From NCBI GenBank assembly GCA_032718565.1, contig JAVGVS010000099.1:928972-992971 (forward strand): a DNA stretch of 64,000 nt, given 5' to 3'. The notes under the pieces are model-generated. The model worked only from the letters and a program-made list of their open reading frames with translations. It was not told the DNA's origin and searched no databases. Shown piece after piece: positions 44,663-57,000 of the stretch (its first letter is position 1; each line of letters opens with the position of its first letter). The stretch comes from Distichodus sexfasciatus (taxonomy: Eukaryota; Chordata; Actinopteri; Characiformes; Distichodontidae). The translations under genes and the position numbers were made by a program.

Positions 44663-47600
44663 TTGGCGGGGAGTTCGGAAATCAATATTGGGATCAGTTT
44701 TTTGGGTTTTATTTTGAAAATCTAATCACTGATTTTTCCAAAGCATGCTGTGCCATCAGTGGAACAGAACCTTAAAAGTGTCCGGCAATCACAAGACGAA
44801 CAGATGGAGGTGACATTGTGCCACAGAAAAGGAGAATGGCGTAGAGACACTCGAGAAAGAAAGAGAGAGGAGGGGTGAAAATGACGCTCCAGAACGCTCT
44901 GATAGAGAGAGAGTGGGAGCCTCTCAGCGAGAGTTGGGTGGTAAATGCTCTGAAGTGACTTTGGATCAGCCTTCTATAATCTGATGTAGGCCCTCTGCTT
45001 GCAAGAACGTTATAGCTTAAGGTATTAGGGCTCCATTCTAGTATTGATTTTCTAATATCTCGGCCGAGCAAAAACGAAATGGCTGTATAATCTCAAGGAT
45101 GTACTCGCAGAAAAAAAAGGTGCGTAATCCCACACACTGATAGAACACACCGACGGGGGCCTGATCCTCCCTCAGCTCCATGGTGGGGCTCTGTTTAACG
45201 GATCATGGCTTTATGGGACAACTTTCTACTCACTCGTCCTGGGCTTCTCCTTATGAACACAACAAAAAAATATATAATGCAAAAGTTAATTTTCTCACTA
45301 TATTGGCAGATCATTTTGCTTGATTCTGGTACCTTTTGTCTTATTATCTTTTTCTTTTTCTTATTTTCTGACGCTGATTTTTTGCAGTGTGAGATTTGTT
45401 CTTCAATTTACAAAGCTAGAAAGAAAGAAAGAAAGAAAGAAAGAACAATCTTCTGCAGGTTAAGAACACAAAAGGAATGTGATATATACTTTTCTTAGGA
45501 CCTTTTCTAATAACAAATTTAACAAAAAACTTGGTGTATGAGGCTCAGTACCTCTGCTTTAAAAGATCAACTAAATATTAAAGCCGCAAGTTTTACGCTT
45601 CCTCATTTTGCTATCAGTGTTTCATGATGGTCATATGTCTAAAGAGATTAAGCTGTTTTGCTGAGCTTGTTAGGTTCATCTCCAAACCCCAAAATGGTTC
45701 CAAAACCAGCTTAAAGTTTGCCTGAACTGGGAACTTTTTAACTGGTGGGCTTGATCTTCTGGAAGAAATCTGAGCTGAAGCCAATTGATGGAAGAAATTG
45801 GCAGTGAAACAAATGCACCTGTCAGCCTTCCTGATGCAGGCCACAGCCAGAAAACCGTTCATCTGGGGAGTGCGAGCCAGCGACATTGCGGTTAAAAGTG
45901 GGAAGCGGGAGACGGTCTGGCAGCCGTCTACGTTTATAAATACGAAGGTCTGCTGTGAATAAAACTCGGCCAGTTTCAGCTGTGAGATGCAACTGTTTTG
46001 ACGTGCCTTACCTCCTGGTTTGGAGCACCGCCCATTTCATTTAACTTGGGGCGCGAGTTTCCGAGATCGGCGGCGACGATGGGAGATGCCCGGCCTCGCA
46101 TTAGAGCTGCGATGTTGTGTTTCTTGGTTTTGTAGTTGAAATGTTGGGCAGCGGCCTTGCTAACAGGTTGTTAATATTAAGTTTTCTTTTAATTTTGAGT
46201 GGAAATGGACAATTGCTGTCTTAATGTGCCTTTATTTTGAACAGCTAATTAGCATCATTTTTGCAAAGCAAACCAAGCAGAAAATTTGTATGATTAACTA
46301 TCCTTTGACTACAGTAGAAGTAATTTGAAGAATATTTATTTGCTGTGAAAAATCATTTGTAAAATAAAAAAATATGTTATTCATCCATATAGCATCCAAC
46401 CCAGCATCCCAGACACTTGCAAGCCTAGCAAACCTAGCATTTAGTGAGCAGATTTGGAGCTTTTTTTCCTGTTAATTGCTGGGTGAAAAATTAGGACTAA
46501 GTTTAGTTGCCAGCATAACACTTTATAAACAGTTCACCAGAAAAAAAAGCATAGCGTGACAGTATTTTGTGTGTGTGTTTCGGCTAAGCTACACTGGCCA
46601 AATGGAACTCAAGGTAGTGGGGGGGTTATAGGCAATCACGCCTCTGTCTTTTATCATAAAGAATCTCTCATCCCTCTCTGTGCGCTCCTCTTTCTCTCCA
46701 TCTCCCTCTCCTCTCCTCTCTTTCGTTCCTGTGGGCCAAGCAGTCATTTTGGAGCCTGATGGGCCTTCATTCAGCCCGGACAGCGATCTCACTGGGCTGT
46801 GTAATTGTAATGGAAATGGGTCAATCAAGGAGCAGCGTGACTGGTCACCCTTCTCGCCGGCCCGGCAGAACGGGAACGAGAGAATGAGCGTAAAAGAGAG
46901 AGTGAGAGAGAAAGAGAGAGGGATGAAAATAACGGGGTGCCTGCATCTTGAGTTCCTCTGGGGTTATAATCAGCTTGTAATAAATGTTCTAAACTTGGGC
47001 GAGCCACCTCTCTGATTACAGAGTAGGCTGTGTTTTGACCTCAAGCTCTCCCAAACAGCTGTAGCATAACAAAGACATGTAATTAGCATAATTTGACAAT
47101 TAGCCTGCCATCCTTTCCCGGTTTTTAATTACCCCCCTGCTCATTTTTTTTTATCGCTCGAGCATCAAGGACCTGAAGCCACTGGCAGCTTTTTTTTTCC
47201 TGAAGTGGTGTTATTTTCTCGGTATGAAAGTTTGGCAGCCGTCGTTGGTCAGTGAGGTTACAGGCTGACACTAAACATGCAAAATAAATCCCTACAGTGC
47301 CCTAAGATGACATGTTTTAGTGCTATTTCAGAGTGACAGTATAAAATCTTCATTCAAGATTCAAGATCACTTTCCGATGGCCGGCTCGGAATTCGCTTTA
47401 AATGGATCACGTTCTAATAGGTTGGAATTACTGTCATTTTTCCCGGAACTCTGTGTGCGTTCAGCGTTTCTGTAACGAGTAAAAAAACATTTCTAAGCCT
47501 TCTAAAACCTCCCTAGTGCATTCCTAGCGCAAGCGATACTCGTGAGCTTTAAAAAGAAATCAGGAAATTTTGTTTCTGTCATGAATAATTTTGCATTCTT

Positions 47601-48476
47601 TTTGGGGGGCATTCGATCATTTGGGTTCCATCATCCATCTAAAGGTCAAGGCTAAGTGAACAAAGGCTTGCCACATCAGTGAATAAATCCCCAAATGACC
47701 ACCGTAAGCTCCTTTCTTTTATTTCACAGTGCGTAGATACCAACTCTCGCGTTTCTAAAACGAGAAATCCACTTTTCTTTTTTTTGCCCATTAAAATGCA
47801 GGTCCCTCTGTCAGTGAAATTACATTTAAGCCGTTGTGATTGAGCTGTCTAAGAAATGGCAGGTTAAACTAATAACTGCATTTATCAGAGATGTATATAT
47901 GGTGCACGTCTGATACCGAAGTCCATTTAGCGTGGTGTCAAATAAAAAAGAAGGTAGAAATTGGTAGTGCAGAGGTGCAGTGGGGACTCTTATTAGCGGT
48001 CATTGCCGCTGGAATGTATTCAGGGTTGTGCCGGAGGTCAGCAGCACCTCTGTCCCTTATCCACGATGCCATTAATAGCGCTTAGTGAGGACTTATCTTG
48101 CTGTGTAAAACCACATAGAGAACTCTTTGTAGAAGGAGCATCGTGCATAAACCTCTGCATCCAGAAAGACTCCAAGCATTCATTTTGAACCCATTAGGGC
48201 GTTTTGTATTTTATGTGATGGAGCAAGTATTTCATATATGGAAAAATGAGCTGTCAATCATCCAAATAGCATCCAGCATATGCATCATTCTTTTAGACAC
48301 GGTGGTGGTGTAGAGCACCTTAGTAGCAGTGTTTCATTACTGTACATAAGCTTGATTTGATGTACTTTGCACTTGGACTGAAGGTAAATATTAGTTTCAC
48401 TCTACTTAATATAATGAAAGTAATGTACATTTTACTGACGTATATTGCTACTGACAGCAGTCGTTACTTGTCGTTA
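44658..48476. other. Mostly unique intronic stretch
   Basis: Besides the GAAA repeat and CT/GA-rich patches (46678-46725, 46880-46920), no repeat is identified. The block 46940-47135 is complex with ATTA motifs (catgtaattagcataatttgacaattagcc) and may be a conserved non-coding element. Confidence 0.4.
45419..45445. repeat. (GAAA)n tetranucleotide repeat
   Basis: About six GAAA units. Confidence 0.93.
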
Positions 48477-48505
48477 CAGAATAATACTTATAAAGTATTA
48501 TTCTG
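48477..48505. repeat. Perfect 13-bp hairpin, 3-nt loop
   Basis: CAGAATAATACTT, loop ATA, AAGTATTATTCTG. Confidence 0.9.
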
Positions 48506-48513
48506 AGAACATT

Positions 48514-48933
48514 GAGCCTCATTTACCAATACATTCTAAAGTTGCTTTCTTAAATTTGTTCTTAAGAAAGTTACACTATTCAAATAGTCATATTATACAA
48601 CTTTAAAACTGAAGAACGCCCAGTAAGCTAATGCTGTGCCCAAGCAGGCTTGCAGTACAATTTGTGTAAGAGTTGGTAGCGTTTGGGCTTACCTAGGAAC
48701 AAATGGCAAATAAGAAAGCATTGGTTAATATCAGTGCCCTGCAGTGTGTTGGCGCCTGCCAAGGGCTGGTCCCCGCCTTGCGCCCGAAAGTTCCCGGCAT
48801 AGGCTCCGGTCCCCCCGCGACCCCAGTTGGGATTACAGCGGTTCGGAAAATGAATGAATGAATAAATGGTTAAAGAATTTCTGCGAAAACTGGGTAAGTA
48901 GGTTTTCTTAAGAAAGGTTGGTGAATGAGGCCC
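48514..48933. mobile_element. Inverted-repeat element with nested V-SINE
   Basis: Left end GAGCCTCATTTACCAA; the reversed right end GGGCCTCATTCACCAA agrees at 14 of 16. Inner 'cttaagaaag' occurs near both ends in mirror arrangement. No target duplication is clear, so the superfamily is not assigned. Confidence 0.6.
48732..48869 (+). mobile_element. V-SINE/L2-tail fragment
   Basis: 'ctgcagtgtgttggcgcctgccaaggg', 'ccccgccttgcgcccgaa', 'ggcataggctccggtccccccgcgacccc', then 'gggattacagcggttcgga' and an (AATG)n tail. Only the 3' half is present. Confidence 0.82.
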
Positions 48934-48960
48934 TTGGACTCTTATTAGTATCCGTATCAA

Positions 48961-49060
48961 AGGACAGTACCTTGCTCATGAGTACCTCAGTGGCACCTTT
49001 ACCGGTCCAGGACTTGATGACTTTCCAATCACGGTGCCAATCCCTTAACCTTTACCCTAG
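48961..49060 (-). mobile_element. SINE-A 5' half
   Basis: 'ggacagtaccttgctcatgagtacctcagtgg' to 'caatcccttaacc'. It faces the next SINE-A in inverted orientation, about 90 bp away. Confidence 0.78.
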
Positions 49061-49147
49061 TATGTTGTACGGTAGGTTCTGCACACTCAGTAAAGCCCAG
49101 TTCAGATGCTCCAGCAAGTGGCTGTATCATTTCCGTTGTTTTATTGC

Positions 49148-49350
49148 CCAGTGATCAGTAGCTTGCCGGTTCGAAACCCAGGACCAGTAAAGGTACCACA
49201 GAGGTACTCATGAGCAAGGTACCATCTCCAAGCACTACTCCTACCTCAGCTGTCCACTGCTCCTTCACAGATGGGTCAAATGCAGAGGTCACATTTTGCT
49301 GTGGTGCACTGTGCGCTGTGCTGTGGTGTGTTCACGAATAGCCACTCGCT
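49148..49350 (+). mobile_element. SINE-A, near full length
   Basis: B box 'gccggttcgaaaccc', 'gaggtactcatgagcaaggtaccatctccaagcac', 'gatgggtcaaatgcagaggtcacattttgctgtggtgcactgtg', ending 'ttcacgaatagccactcgctt'. Confidence 0.88.
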
Positions 49351-50744
49351 TTACCTTTCATTCACACAACACCAGCTCTATTTGGTTAAAAATTATATGG
49401 TCTTGATAATATAGTTTGGAATACAGTAACAGTAGTGTAAGAGGATGCATAAATTTGACGTGTGTGCATCCTCTAAATGTATAAAACTGAATTTTCCGGT
49501 GAACAGAGAAGTGAAGAGCAGTCTGTAGAGACAGCTGTGCTGTTGTGTACTCTTTTGGCTGGCTCCAGTTCAGGCCTGTCGTGTCCGATGCTGCACCGAT
49601 ATAATTAATGTCTCCCAGCCTCGTTTTATCATAACGCTGCTCTCTGGCTATTTAACCTTAATGTTTATTTTGGATCAGCCACTAGACTATTTTGTCGGAC
49701 TTCACAAGGACATGCGAAGAGCCGGACAACACAAAAGGGCTGTCAATTATCTCCCCTGTGGCTCCGTTCTGCAAAGGCCCTAGACACAAACACTTTCTTT
49801 TTTTGTATTTTAATATTTGGCTCAGAGACCTTAAAAGGTTACCGGATCATGCAGAGAAAGGTGACGGCACACACTCGGGGCAGCTACAAGGGTGAAGGTG
49901 TTCAGTTAAAGGCTGCAGTGAAGCCTCTGTCAGGTCATTTCTCTTAACGAGACGCGACCGATTCCCAATTAGAGTTGCTCTGCCTGGGAAGGGGGGAAAA
50001 AAACGAAAACGCAAATGAATTTGGGCTCAAGGTTATGAAGGGGGCAAAGTGTGCTTATAGAGATGGAGGAAATATCAAATCTGCTATGTTTACAGGTCTA
50101 TAAGAGTCAATGACCAGAGGAGGAACGGCATTTGAAAAGGCAAACAGATGGGGGTTATCGCTATATAATCTACTTAAAGCTCTGATGATGTTGACTAACG
50201 GAGCTCGTCTGGAACGTTCCGTAACTCGCCCCGTACGCTCGCCCCTATTGATTCGCGTCACAAGGCATAAGTGAAAAAGGACGTGGGCCTGTGGGCCTCC
50301 CTCACTCCTCTGCGTCATCTGTAAACATGCCTGACTGCTTTTTGGGCGGCCAAGCACTTCGCTCCATGTGGTCGTGGCTTGATTTCTCACATACACCCCT
50401 ATGGAGTTCTTACATGTTTCCGGACTTTAAAGTGCATTTTGGAGAAGTAGTAGTTTGGTTTCAGAGAGAGACATATTTCTGCAGCGCTCTCTGTACACTC
50501 CATCAGCATCTGGGCCTGTGTTTATGAGTGTGTGTGAGTGTGAGTGCAAACTTAGATATTGCTTGAGGGATTTATAGACTCGACCTCCTATTTACTGCAG
50601 GCTCATGTTCACTTAGGAGATCATAAATATGTTCAGAGAACTTTGGAGCATCTACTCTATGTTACTCAGGTTTCTCACGGTCAGTCACAAGGAGATAAAG
50701 AAAATATTTGACTGTGATTTATTTCTCTTTTGCTATGTTTACGT
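49351..50744. other. Unique intronic stretch
   Basis: Opposing 113- and 78-codon frames near 50055-50527 show no domains. Confidence 0.4.
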
Positions 50745-51150
50745 TAATGACATTTAGCAGACACTCTAATCCAGGACGTCTAACATTTCCTAATTGGAGG
50801 GACAGACTCCTTAGAACTACTTGGGGATAAGGGTCCGCGTGCTAAGGTTTTAGATTCTGGGCTCCTGAGCAAGACCTTTGTAATGGTCTTAGGTTTACTC
50901 GGGTTCAAGCTGGAACAGTCTACACCACCGTTGGGCCACTGAAGCTACTTGGGGATAAGGATCTTGCTCAGTAGCCCAACAGTAGTTTTAGATTCTCTTG
51001 GGTCTAAAAGTGCAAGACCTTTACCCCCAAATAAGTAAACGGGCCAGACAGTGGTTTGAAACCCAGCAGAGTCTAGAACAACCATTCCTGGAGATACTTG
51101 GAGATAAGGGTCTTGCAAGGGGCCAACGATGGCTATAGACTTTCCCAGGT
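50745..51150 (-). repeat. SINE-B-derived array upstream of the ephrin exon
   Basis: Begins with a SINE-B tail (acatttagcagacactctaatccag). 'acttggggataagg(g/a)tc' then recurs at about 50816, 50943 and 51092 (spacing 127 and 149). The B-box-like 'ggtttgaaacccagc' is at 51052. It ends about 100 bp before the exon. Confidence 0.7.
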
Positions 51151-51227
51151 TTCAGACTTCCAATCTTGTTTTCACCGTCACTTAGACCATCGCTAACATG
51201 AAGCCAGTAGGCCTTAAACCTGAGTTT

Positions 51228-51253
51228 AAGATCTCGTTCTCCGCTCTCTCCAG
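51228..51253 (+). other. Splice acceptor of the ephrin exon
   Basis: A pyrimidine-rich run (TCTCGTTCTCCGCTCTCTCC) ends in AG at 51252-51253, immediately before the G that completes the split Arg codon. It fixes the 5' edge of the coding exon. Confidence 0.92.
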
Positions 51254-51546
51254 GTTTCATCGAGGTGACTACCACATCGACGTGTGCATCAACGACTACC
51301 TGGACGTCTACTGCCCGCACTACGAGGACTCCGTCCCCGAAGAGAGGACGGAGCGCTATGTCCTGTACATGGTCAACTATGACGGCTACAGCACCTGTGA
51401 TGACACGGCCAAGGGTTTCAAGCGCTGGGAATGCAACCGGCCGCACTCCCCCAACGGGCCCCTCAAGTTCTCCGAGAAGTTCCAGCTCTTCACGCCCTTC
51501 TCCCTGGGTTTCGAGTTCCGGCCGGGCCGAGAATATTACTACATAT
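51254..51546 (+). CDS. efna5: Ephrin-A5-like exon 2 (internal coding exon, receptor-binding domain)
   Basis: Internal exon of a GPI-anchored ephrin-A, the cell-surface ligand of Eph receptor tyrosine kinases in axon guidance and tissue boundary formation. The frame gives 97 whole codons, with an Arg codon split at the 5' end and a codon starting with T split at the 3' end (293 nt). Visible family hallmarks are RGDYHIDVCINDYLDVYCPHYE, four cysteines (exon residues 12, 21, 49, 61), GFKRWECNRP, and the G-H receptor-binding loop FQLFTPFSLGFEFRPG (residues 77-92). The segment EDSVPEERTERYVLYMVNYDGY fits ephrin-A5 better than A1-A4. The signal peptide, exon 1, the C-terminal region and the GPI signal are outside the window. 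The open frame extends upstream to an ATG at 51198 and downstream to a stop just past the donor, but both extensions are intron. No frameshift or missing key residue is seen. The family call is firm; A5 over another A-type is likely; the a/b teleost paralogue is undecided. Confidence 0.95.
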
Positions 51547-51552
51547 GTGAGT
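51547..51552 (+). other. Splice donor of the ephrin exon
   Basis: GTGAGT follows the ATA-T end of the exon. The split codon (T plus two bases from exon 3) would give Ser in ephrins ending this exon with Tyr-Ile-Ser. It is a strong consensus donor. Confidence 0.93.
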
Positions 51553-51600
51553 AACTCGGCTCCTCTCGCAGCGCCACACTTAATCTTCGCCCCCGGTTTC

Positions 51601-53820
51601 GGCATCACGTTTAAAGGGAGCTTCAGAATAACCGAGAAGTGAACAATTTTAAGTATGCAAAGATGAGCAAAAATGCATCACCTTGTAAAGACCAATTAAA
51701 AAAAAAAATGTGTGAGCCACTGTGACCCACGCATGCAATAATGCAGTTTTAAAAAATGTAAATTGTCATTAATAGTTGTCATGGTCAGTCCTGTAGGTAC
51801 CCCACTTTTACTTGTGACCCCCTGGAAAAATCTAGCACGCACATATACCGGCATGACTGATATAATTACGATTTTATATCTATCAAACCGATGGATTTTT
51901 TCGTCCTATTTTATCTTCTGAAATAAATCTATTCTAATTTATATATTTAAAGTAAAACAAACTGAAAATATGTGGGCCAATATTAGATTTTTTAATAAAT
52001 AGGGGAAAAAAACATCATTAACATCCTATCATTGATTGTGTTTAATTATTTTAAGAGCATTTGCTAAAATAATATGCCATAATGCAGTTTAAAAATAAAC
52101 TTCTTTCTTCATATTACACATCCACACAAACAGAATTTGCCCTGGTTGGAATAAGACAATTAAAATAAAAAAAATGTGCAATGAACTATTACAAATAAAT
52201 TGGATAGAAATAAAAAAGACATATATAAAGATTTGAAGATTTACATATTTAAGCCTCTTCCTTCTGTCAGCTTGGTGTTTAGTCAGTTTAGTTTTTTTTG
52301 GTTCTGTGTTTGGTCTGGCTAATTTCTCTTTGCTTTTGGTTAAAGTGTTTGATTTGGTTTATAAAAATGCAGTGCTTGTTTGCAGGCGTTGGCCTGGTGA
52401 CTTTATTTGTGCCTTCCTCGTTTTATTTGTTAAATACCTCTTAGTTACACTTGCACTTGCATCTTTGCCCTCGACCTCACAGCTTCGTTAAACAGTTCAT
52501 CACTGTGACCGTTTACGCACTCGTATGCACATCACACTTGTGATAAGGTTAAAGGCCACTAAAAATAGCATTATTATAGTAATTTACCGCTGTTATTTCT
52601 CACACCAATAATATTGAGATGGAGGTGTATTAGTTAAGCTCTACTTTATATATCTATGTAATTAACAACTCTATATTATATTAAGCCAAAGTAAGAAAAG
52701 GCAGAAAGTGTTTGTGAAATAATGAATGCAATGTATAAGTTAGTGTCAGTTTATTATATAATGGCAAATATATATCATTGGACATTATTGGAGATGCACA
52801 CTATGTTTCAAAAAATAAATTGTGTGTACTTGTTTTTTGAAGGACGTCTGGCCATAACCTTGCACCATTTATCAATATTTGCAACCAGTAATTGTCCAAA
52901 AAGCTCAAAATTGCTTGCCACACATGCCAAGAATGAGGCAGCTGTGTTAAACGTCACCCTTTTGATGAAAGCAAATTTGTCAAGTATTTAAAGAAATGAA
53001 CATTGTTAAAAGATACGCGTTTCACATTTCACAGTATTTCCACATCTTGAAATTTTCCCTCATTGATTCCAACAAACACACCTCTATAAACACAGCACTG
53101 TTTTTGTTAGCCCTAGTTGCTCGGATCAGGTGGTTAAACTTGTAAAGTCAGTTTCATAAGGAACCTACCTGCCAAAAAAGACTAAATAAAGTCGGCGATG
53201 CCGGGCTGAAGGACGCCTGTCCGCGAGGTGAGGTCGGGGGAATAAAGCTAAAGCTCATTAGTTTTCCCCCGTAAGACATCTATTCTGCTTTAGGGCTCCG
53301 GCTATTGCGGCCTGTGTCCCGAGGCCTCGTCACGCTCGGAATGATGATGATTATGAGCTCGAGTAGACGGAGCTGCTGAGGACATGAAAAGTATCAAGCA
53401 TATCATTCTTGTGACGAGCGCCGACTCCAGATTCCCCCCTCCAGACGCTTCAGACTAAACATCTGTGAAAGGCGTTTGCCCTTCCTGATTGATTAAACTG
53501 TCTGTTTCTATGGCTGCTTCTTTTGTCTGAGGAGGAAAGTTGGACCAGGGAGGTTTCTCTTTGAAAAGTCTCCTGTAACCTCCGTTCTTTAAGGAGAATT
53601 TCAGCTATTTTGAGTCCTACACTCAATTGACCTCACACCTGGTGTCACTTAACTGACAAAGGCCTCTTTAATCGGAGTGACGCACTGAGAGAATCTGACG
53701 GTAACAGGCTAACGAGTTTCAACAAAGACTTGAACTAAATAACATGAACTTAGTTCAGAACTAATACCACTAAAAAATATCATTTCTATACTAGATCCTT
53801 GGACTGTTCCACGTGACATA
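51601..53820. other. Start of intron 2: AT-rich unique sequence
   Basis: No repeat or second exon is recognised. An 89-codon frame at 52722-52991 has no domain. Confidence 0.45.
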
Positions 53821-54005
53821 GGGCAATTGGCAGTGTAACGGCTAGGGAGTCTGGCCTGTGATCGGATGGTCGCTGATTCGAATCTCGGACCAGTAAAGGT
53901 ACCACTCATGAGGAAGGTACTGTCTCCAAGCAGATGCAGGATGTCACATGTCGTTTTGCACTGTGTGCTGTGGTGTGTTCACAATGACTAATAATTTTCA
54001 CTTAA
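53821..54005 (+). mobile_element. SINE-A copy
   Basis: 'gggcaattggcagtgtaacggctagggagtctggcc', B box 'gctgattcgaatctcgg', 'gtaaaggtaccactcatgag'. The middle is deleted. Ends 'gtgttcacaatgactaataat'. Confidence 0.87.
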
Positions 54006-57000
54006 ATGATTGTTAGGATGTATTAATTGGAGCATGTGTTATGTGAATTTAAGTTGTAAAAATCCAAGCCAATAATTGGTTGGTTCTAGGGTTAGGTGGG
54101 ATTTCTGGAATTTTCCGTGCCCAAAATTCATTAACAAAAAAAAATGGGGTTTAACATTTGACCTTTGGCCACAGTTATACTTGAGTTATCCATTAAACTT
54201 TGCTAGCTTGTTGTTTGTGGATTCTCAATGCTATAAAGTTCACGCCATTATTCAAGGCGTCATCTTCGAGACACGCTCATTTAACATCTCAGACGTTTAG
54301 CCTGTCAATAACGAGACGGGCACCTTTGCGAGACTCGTCACGTTTATTGATACTTCATTTCGAGCTGCACGTTAGCCTCCTTAGGCAAAGGCTTTCAGGC
54401 AGAACTTGTTTCGGCGGTGTTTATCAGCCTCAGATCTCTCCCTCCTACTCATCACTCAAGCTGACATAATAAAGGCTGTCGCCTTCTATTTCAATTACTT
54501 TTTATATTCGCCAGCAGGTTCACAATGCCGCTGTCGTCGTCGTCGTCTTCATTTGTCTTGTCACCACTTAATCCGATTTATTTTTTCAGACCATCGATTA
54601 TGCCGCTGTTTTTAGTGGGTTTGTTTAGACATCTCGGCTGTTCCGCTCCGATGCGAGAGGTCGGAGTCCGAATCGGCATTAAGCGCCGCTCTTCCTCGAT
54701 ATCTAATCCCGACCGGATCGAACGCAATATTATTTATAGACTCGTCTCTCGGCTGTCGTCGTGATGGAAAAGACTTTTGTTTTCATCAACAGTGGGGAAA
54801 AAAGGTGGATATTATCAACCTCTTGTTATTATTCAGACATTTCGTTTCCGTAAGATGGTAAGAAAAAACTGAATTATTTCACAATCGATGCAGTACGTCA
54901 CAAGAAAAAAAGAACAAGACCGAGATAGCGTCTGGGACGTGAGCACCAAATGTCAGCGAGCGTAATAAAAGGGAATTCGTTAGGAACACTGGACGTTCAG
55001 GGATTAATGACGAAGAAATCAGTCCTGATGGCCGAAGGTTTCGGCCAAGTTGGAGATGGGACTATGCGTTAAAAATATTTGTTTCATTTCGTCGTTCCAA
55101 TGCAAGTCAGGTCTCATTTCCCTTGGTGTTGCATTTCTTCGTTGTAGGCATTGAGAGTGGCATCATGCTGAAATGTGGCCCCGGTCCTCTCAGATGTGCA
55201 CAGTTGGCGTTCGCTATAGACTTACGTTTTGCTCGACGGGGATCCAATACAGACAGACGTGAAACGTTGCCATTTCCGAGTCGGGCTTGGATTTCCGAAA
55301 AAAGGCGTGGTGATTTCCAAATCGTCCCCTGTGATTTTCTGTTTTTTTTCTTTTTATTACCCAACGCCTCACCGGCTAATCAGATGACGGATTGCCACCA
55401 ATATTAGGGCTGAATAAGAACCCAGCTCAACAATGAAGATTAAAATGTCAAATTGTGGTTTTCCAGAAAGAAAAGGAGGGGGGAGAGAGATTATTAATAT
55501 ATTTTGTTCTTCTCCCCCCTATTTTCCCAGGGTTCAGCGGGGGCCGAGCTTGATTTGTCGTCCTTTTGATAGCATTAGGGAGGAGAGACAGAGTTCTGCT
55601 GTCTTCCACTTGAGCAACACAAGTAGGTTGATCAAGCGGCGTGGAGCCAGGGCCCGGAATCAAATTGAGGCTATAATTCTTCTACTTTTTTCTCCTTTTT
55701 TCCCACGTCGGCCGTGACTGTGAGGCTGGAGAAGGTAAATTATCCATCAGGATGCTGGACCAGAAGAGACAGGGCGATTTCTTATCTGGGACAAACATAT
55801 TTTTTTTGCCCCCCCTCCTCCTTTCCGTCATTGTCGTCTTTTTTTTTCCCTTTTCCCCGTTGCTTCTATTTGTGCAGGTTTTTGAAAAAGCGAGGGCTAA
55901 CAGATGCTAACTTTACCGGCCTGGGGCGAACGCAGGAAGCTATTTAATGTCGCGCACATCTGCAAGCAATTTAGCCGAATGCGGTATTAGCTGCGGGTGA
56001 GCAATGGCTTTTTTTTGAGTGTGTGTATGAGAGAGAGAGAGAGAGAGAGAGAGATGAGGACAGTCTGCTCGTAAGCCTTCAGGGGTCAAAGTCCGGGTCG
56101 CGACGACGACCCCCTCCTTCCCCACCGCCGCGCTGCTTAAAGCAGCGTCTTTTTCTAATATTGTGGATTCTGAAGACAGATTTTAATCTCTAAAGGTCTC
56201 TAAACCCAATATCAGCCAGAGAGAGGGAGAGGGATGGAGAGAAAAACGGATAAATAACGCTGTGATGCAAGGTGAATCTAAGATCCGTGGACATATTTCG
56301 TGACCCGCAAGAAAGGCATATTAATCACCACTTTCTTTCTTCCTTCCTGTCCGCGGAATAGCGGATGATCCGCGACGTCCATCAGTTACCGACAACGGGA
56401 AGCTTTTTGTTATTTGGTGCCAGTTTAAAGCCACGTCGGGCCGCACTCCATTGCTCACGTCTTGCCTCCCAAGACTTGTCTAGCGACTGAGACATCAAGC
56501 AAGGACTACACGATGGGAATTCAAATGAAAAGATTTTGAATAATCTCCAATTCATTATTATTATTATTTTTGGGATTATTTATCATTGTGAACCTCTTCT
56601 TCGACTCGGCCGGCCACACAGTTGTCAATTTTGGCATTTGCCCTTCTCCAAATCCGGAGCGGCAGGCCGAGCTTTCAGCTGCGAAAACCTTCAAAATCCC
56701 AACAATTTGTCCCGAAAACTTATGCCAGAAATTGTATATTAAAGCAGCAGGACTTTTTTTTTGTCACTGCAGGAGGAAACATCAATTTTCCCCAAATTTC
56801 TTTGATTGAGGAAATGTCAGTCAGCGTCTGGCTTTTGGAGAAATTTTACTGCTGAATAGAACAAATAGCGAGAGCACAGAGCAGCATGGAGGAATGTTTT
56901 CACACTGGCTGGAGACTGAAAGATTTGTCTGCTACCAGGCGTTTTTTCAGATTCATATGAAACTGCAAAGCTACTATTTGAGATTTAATCTTTGCTTTTG

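Larger units (their letters stand above)
1..51253 (+). other. efna5: Presumed efna5 intron 1 (3' part)
   Basis: All sequence before the exon lacks a recognisable coding exon and holds only repeats and unique non-coding DNA. Intron 1 of vertebrate EFNA5 is known to be very long, so the simplest reading is that this is its 3' portion. Exon 1 is not in the window, so this is inference. Confidence 0.7.

Noticed and set aside
51021..51608. 195-codon open frame on the minus strand
   Set aside because: It is the antisense of the ephrin exon. The + strand has clear ephrin motifs and splice sites, and the minus product has no recognisable features.
51265..51642. 125-codon + strand frame rich in Thr and Ser
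   Set aside because: Shifted frame of the GC-rich ephrin exon that runs through the splice donor.
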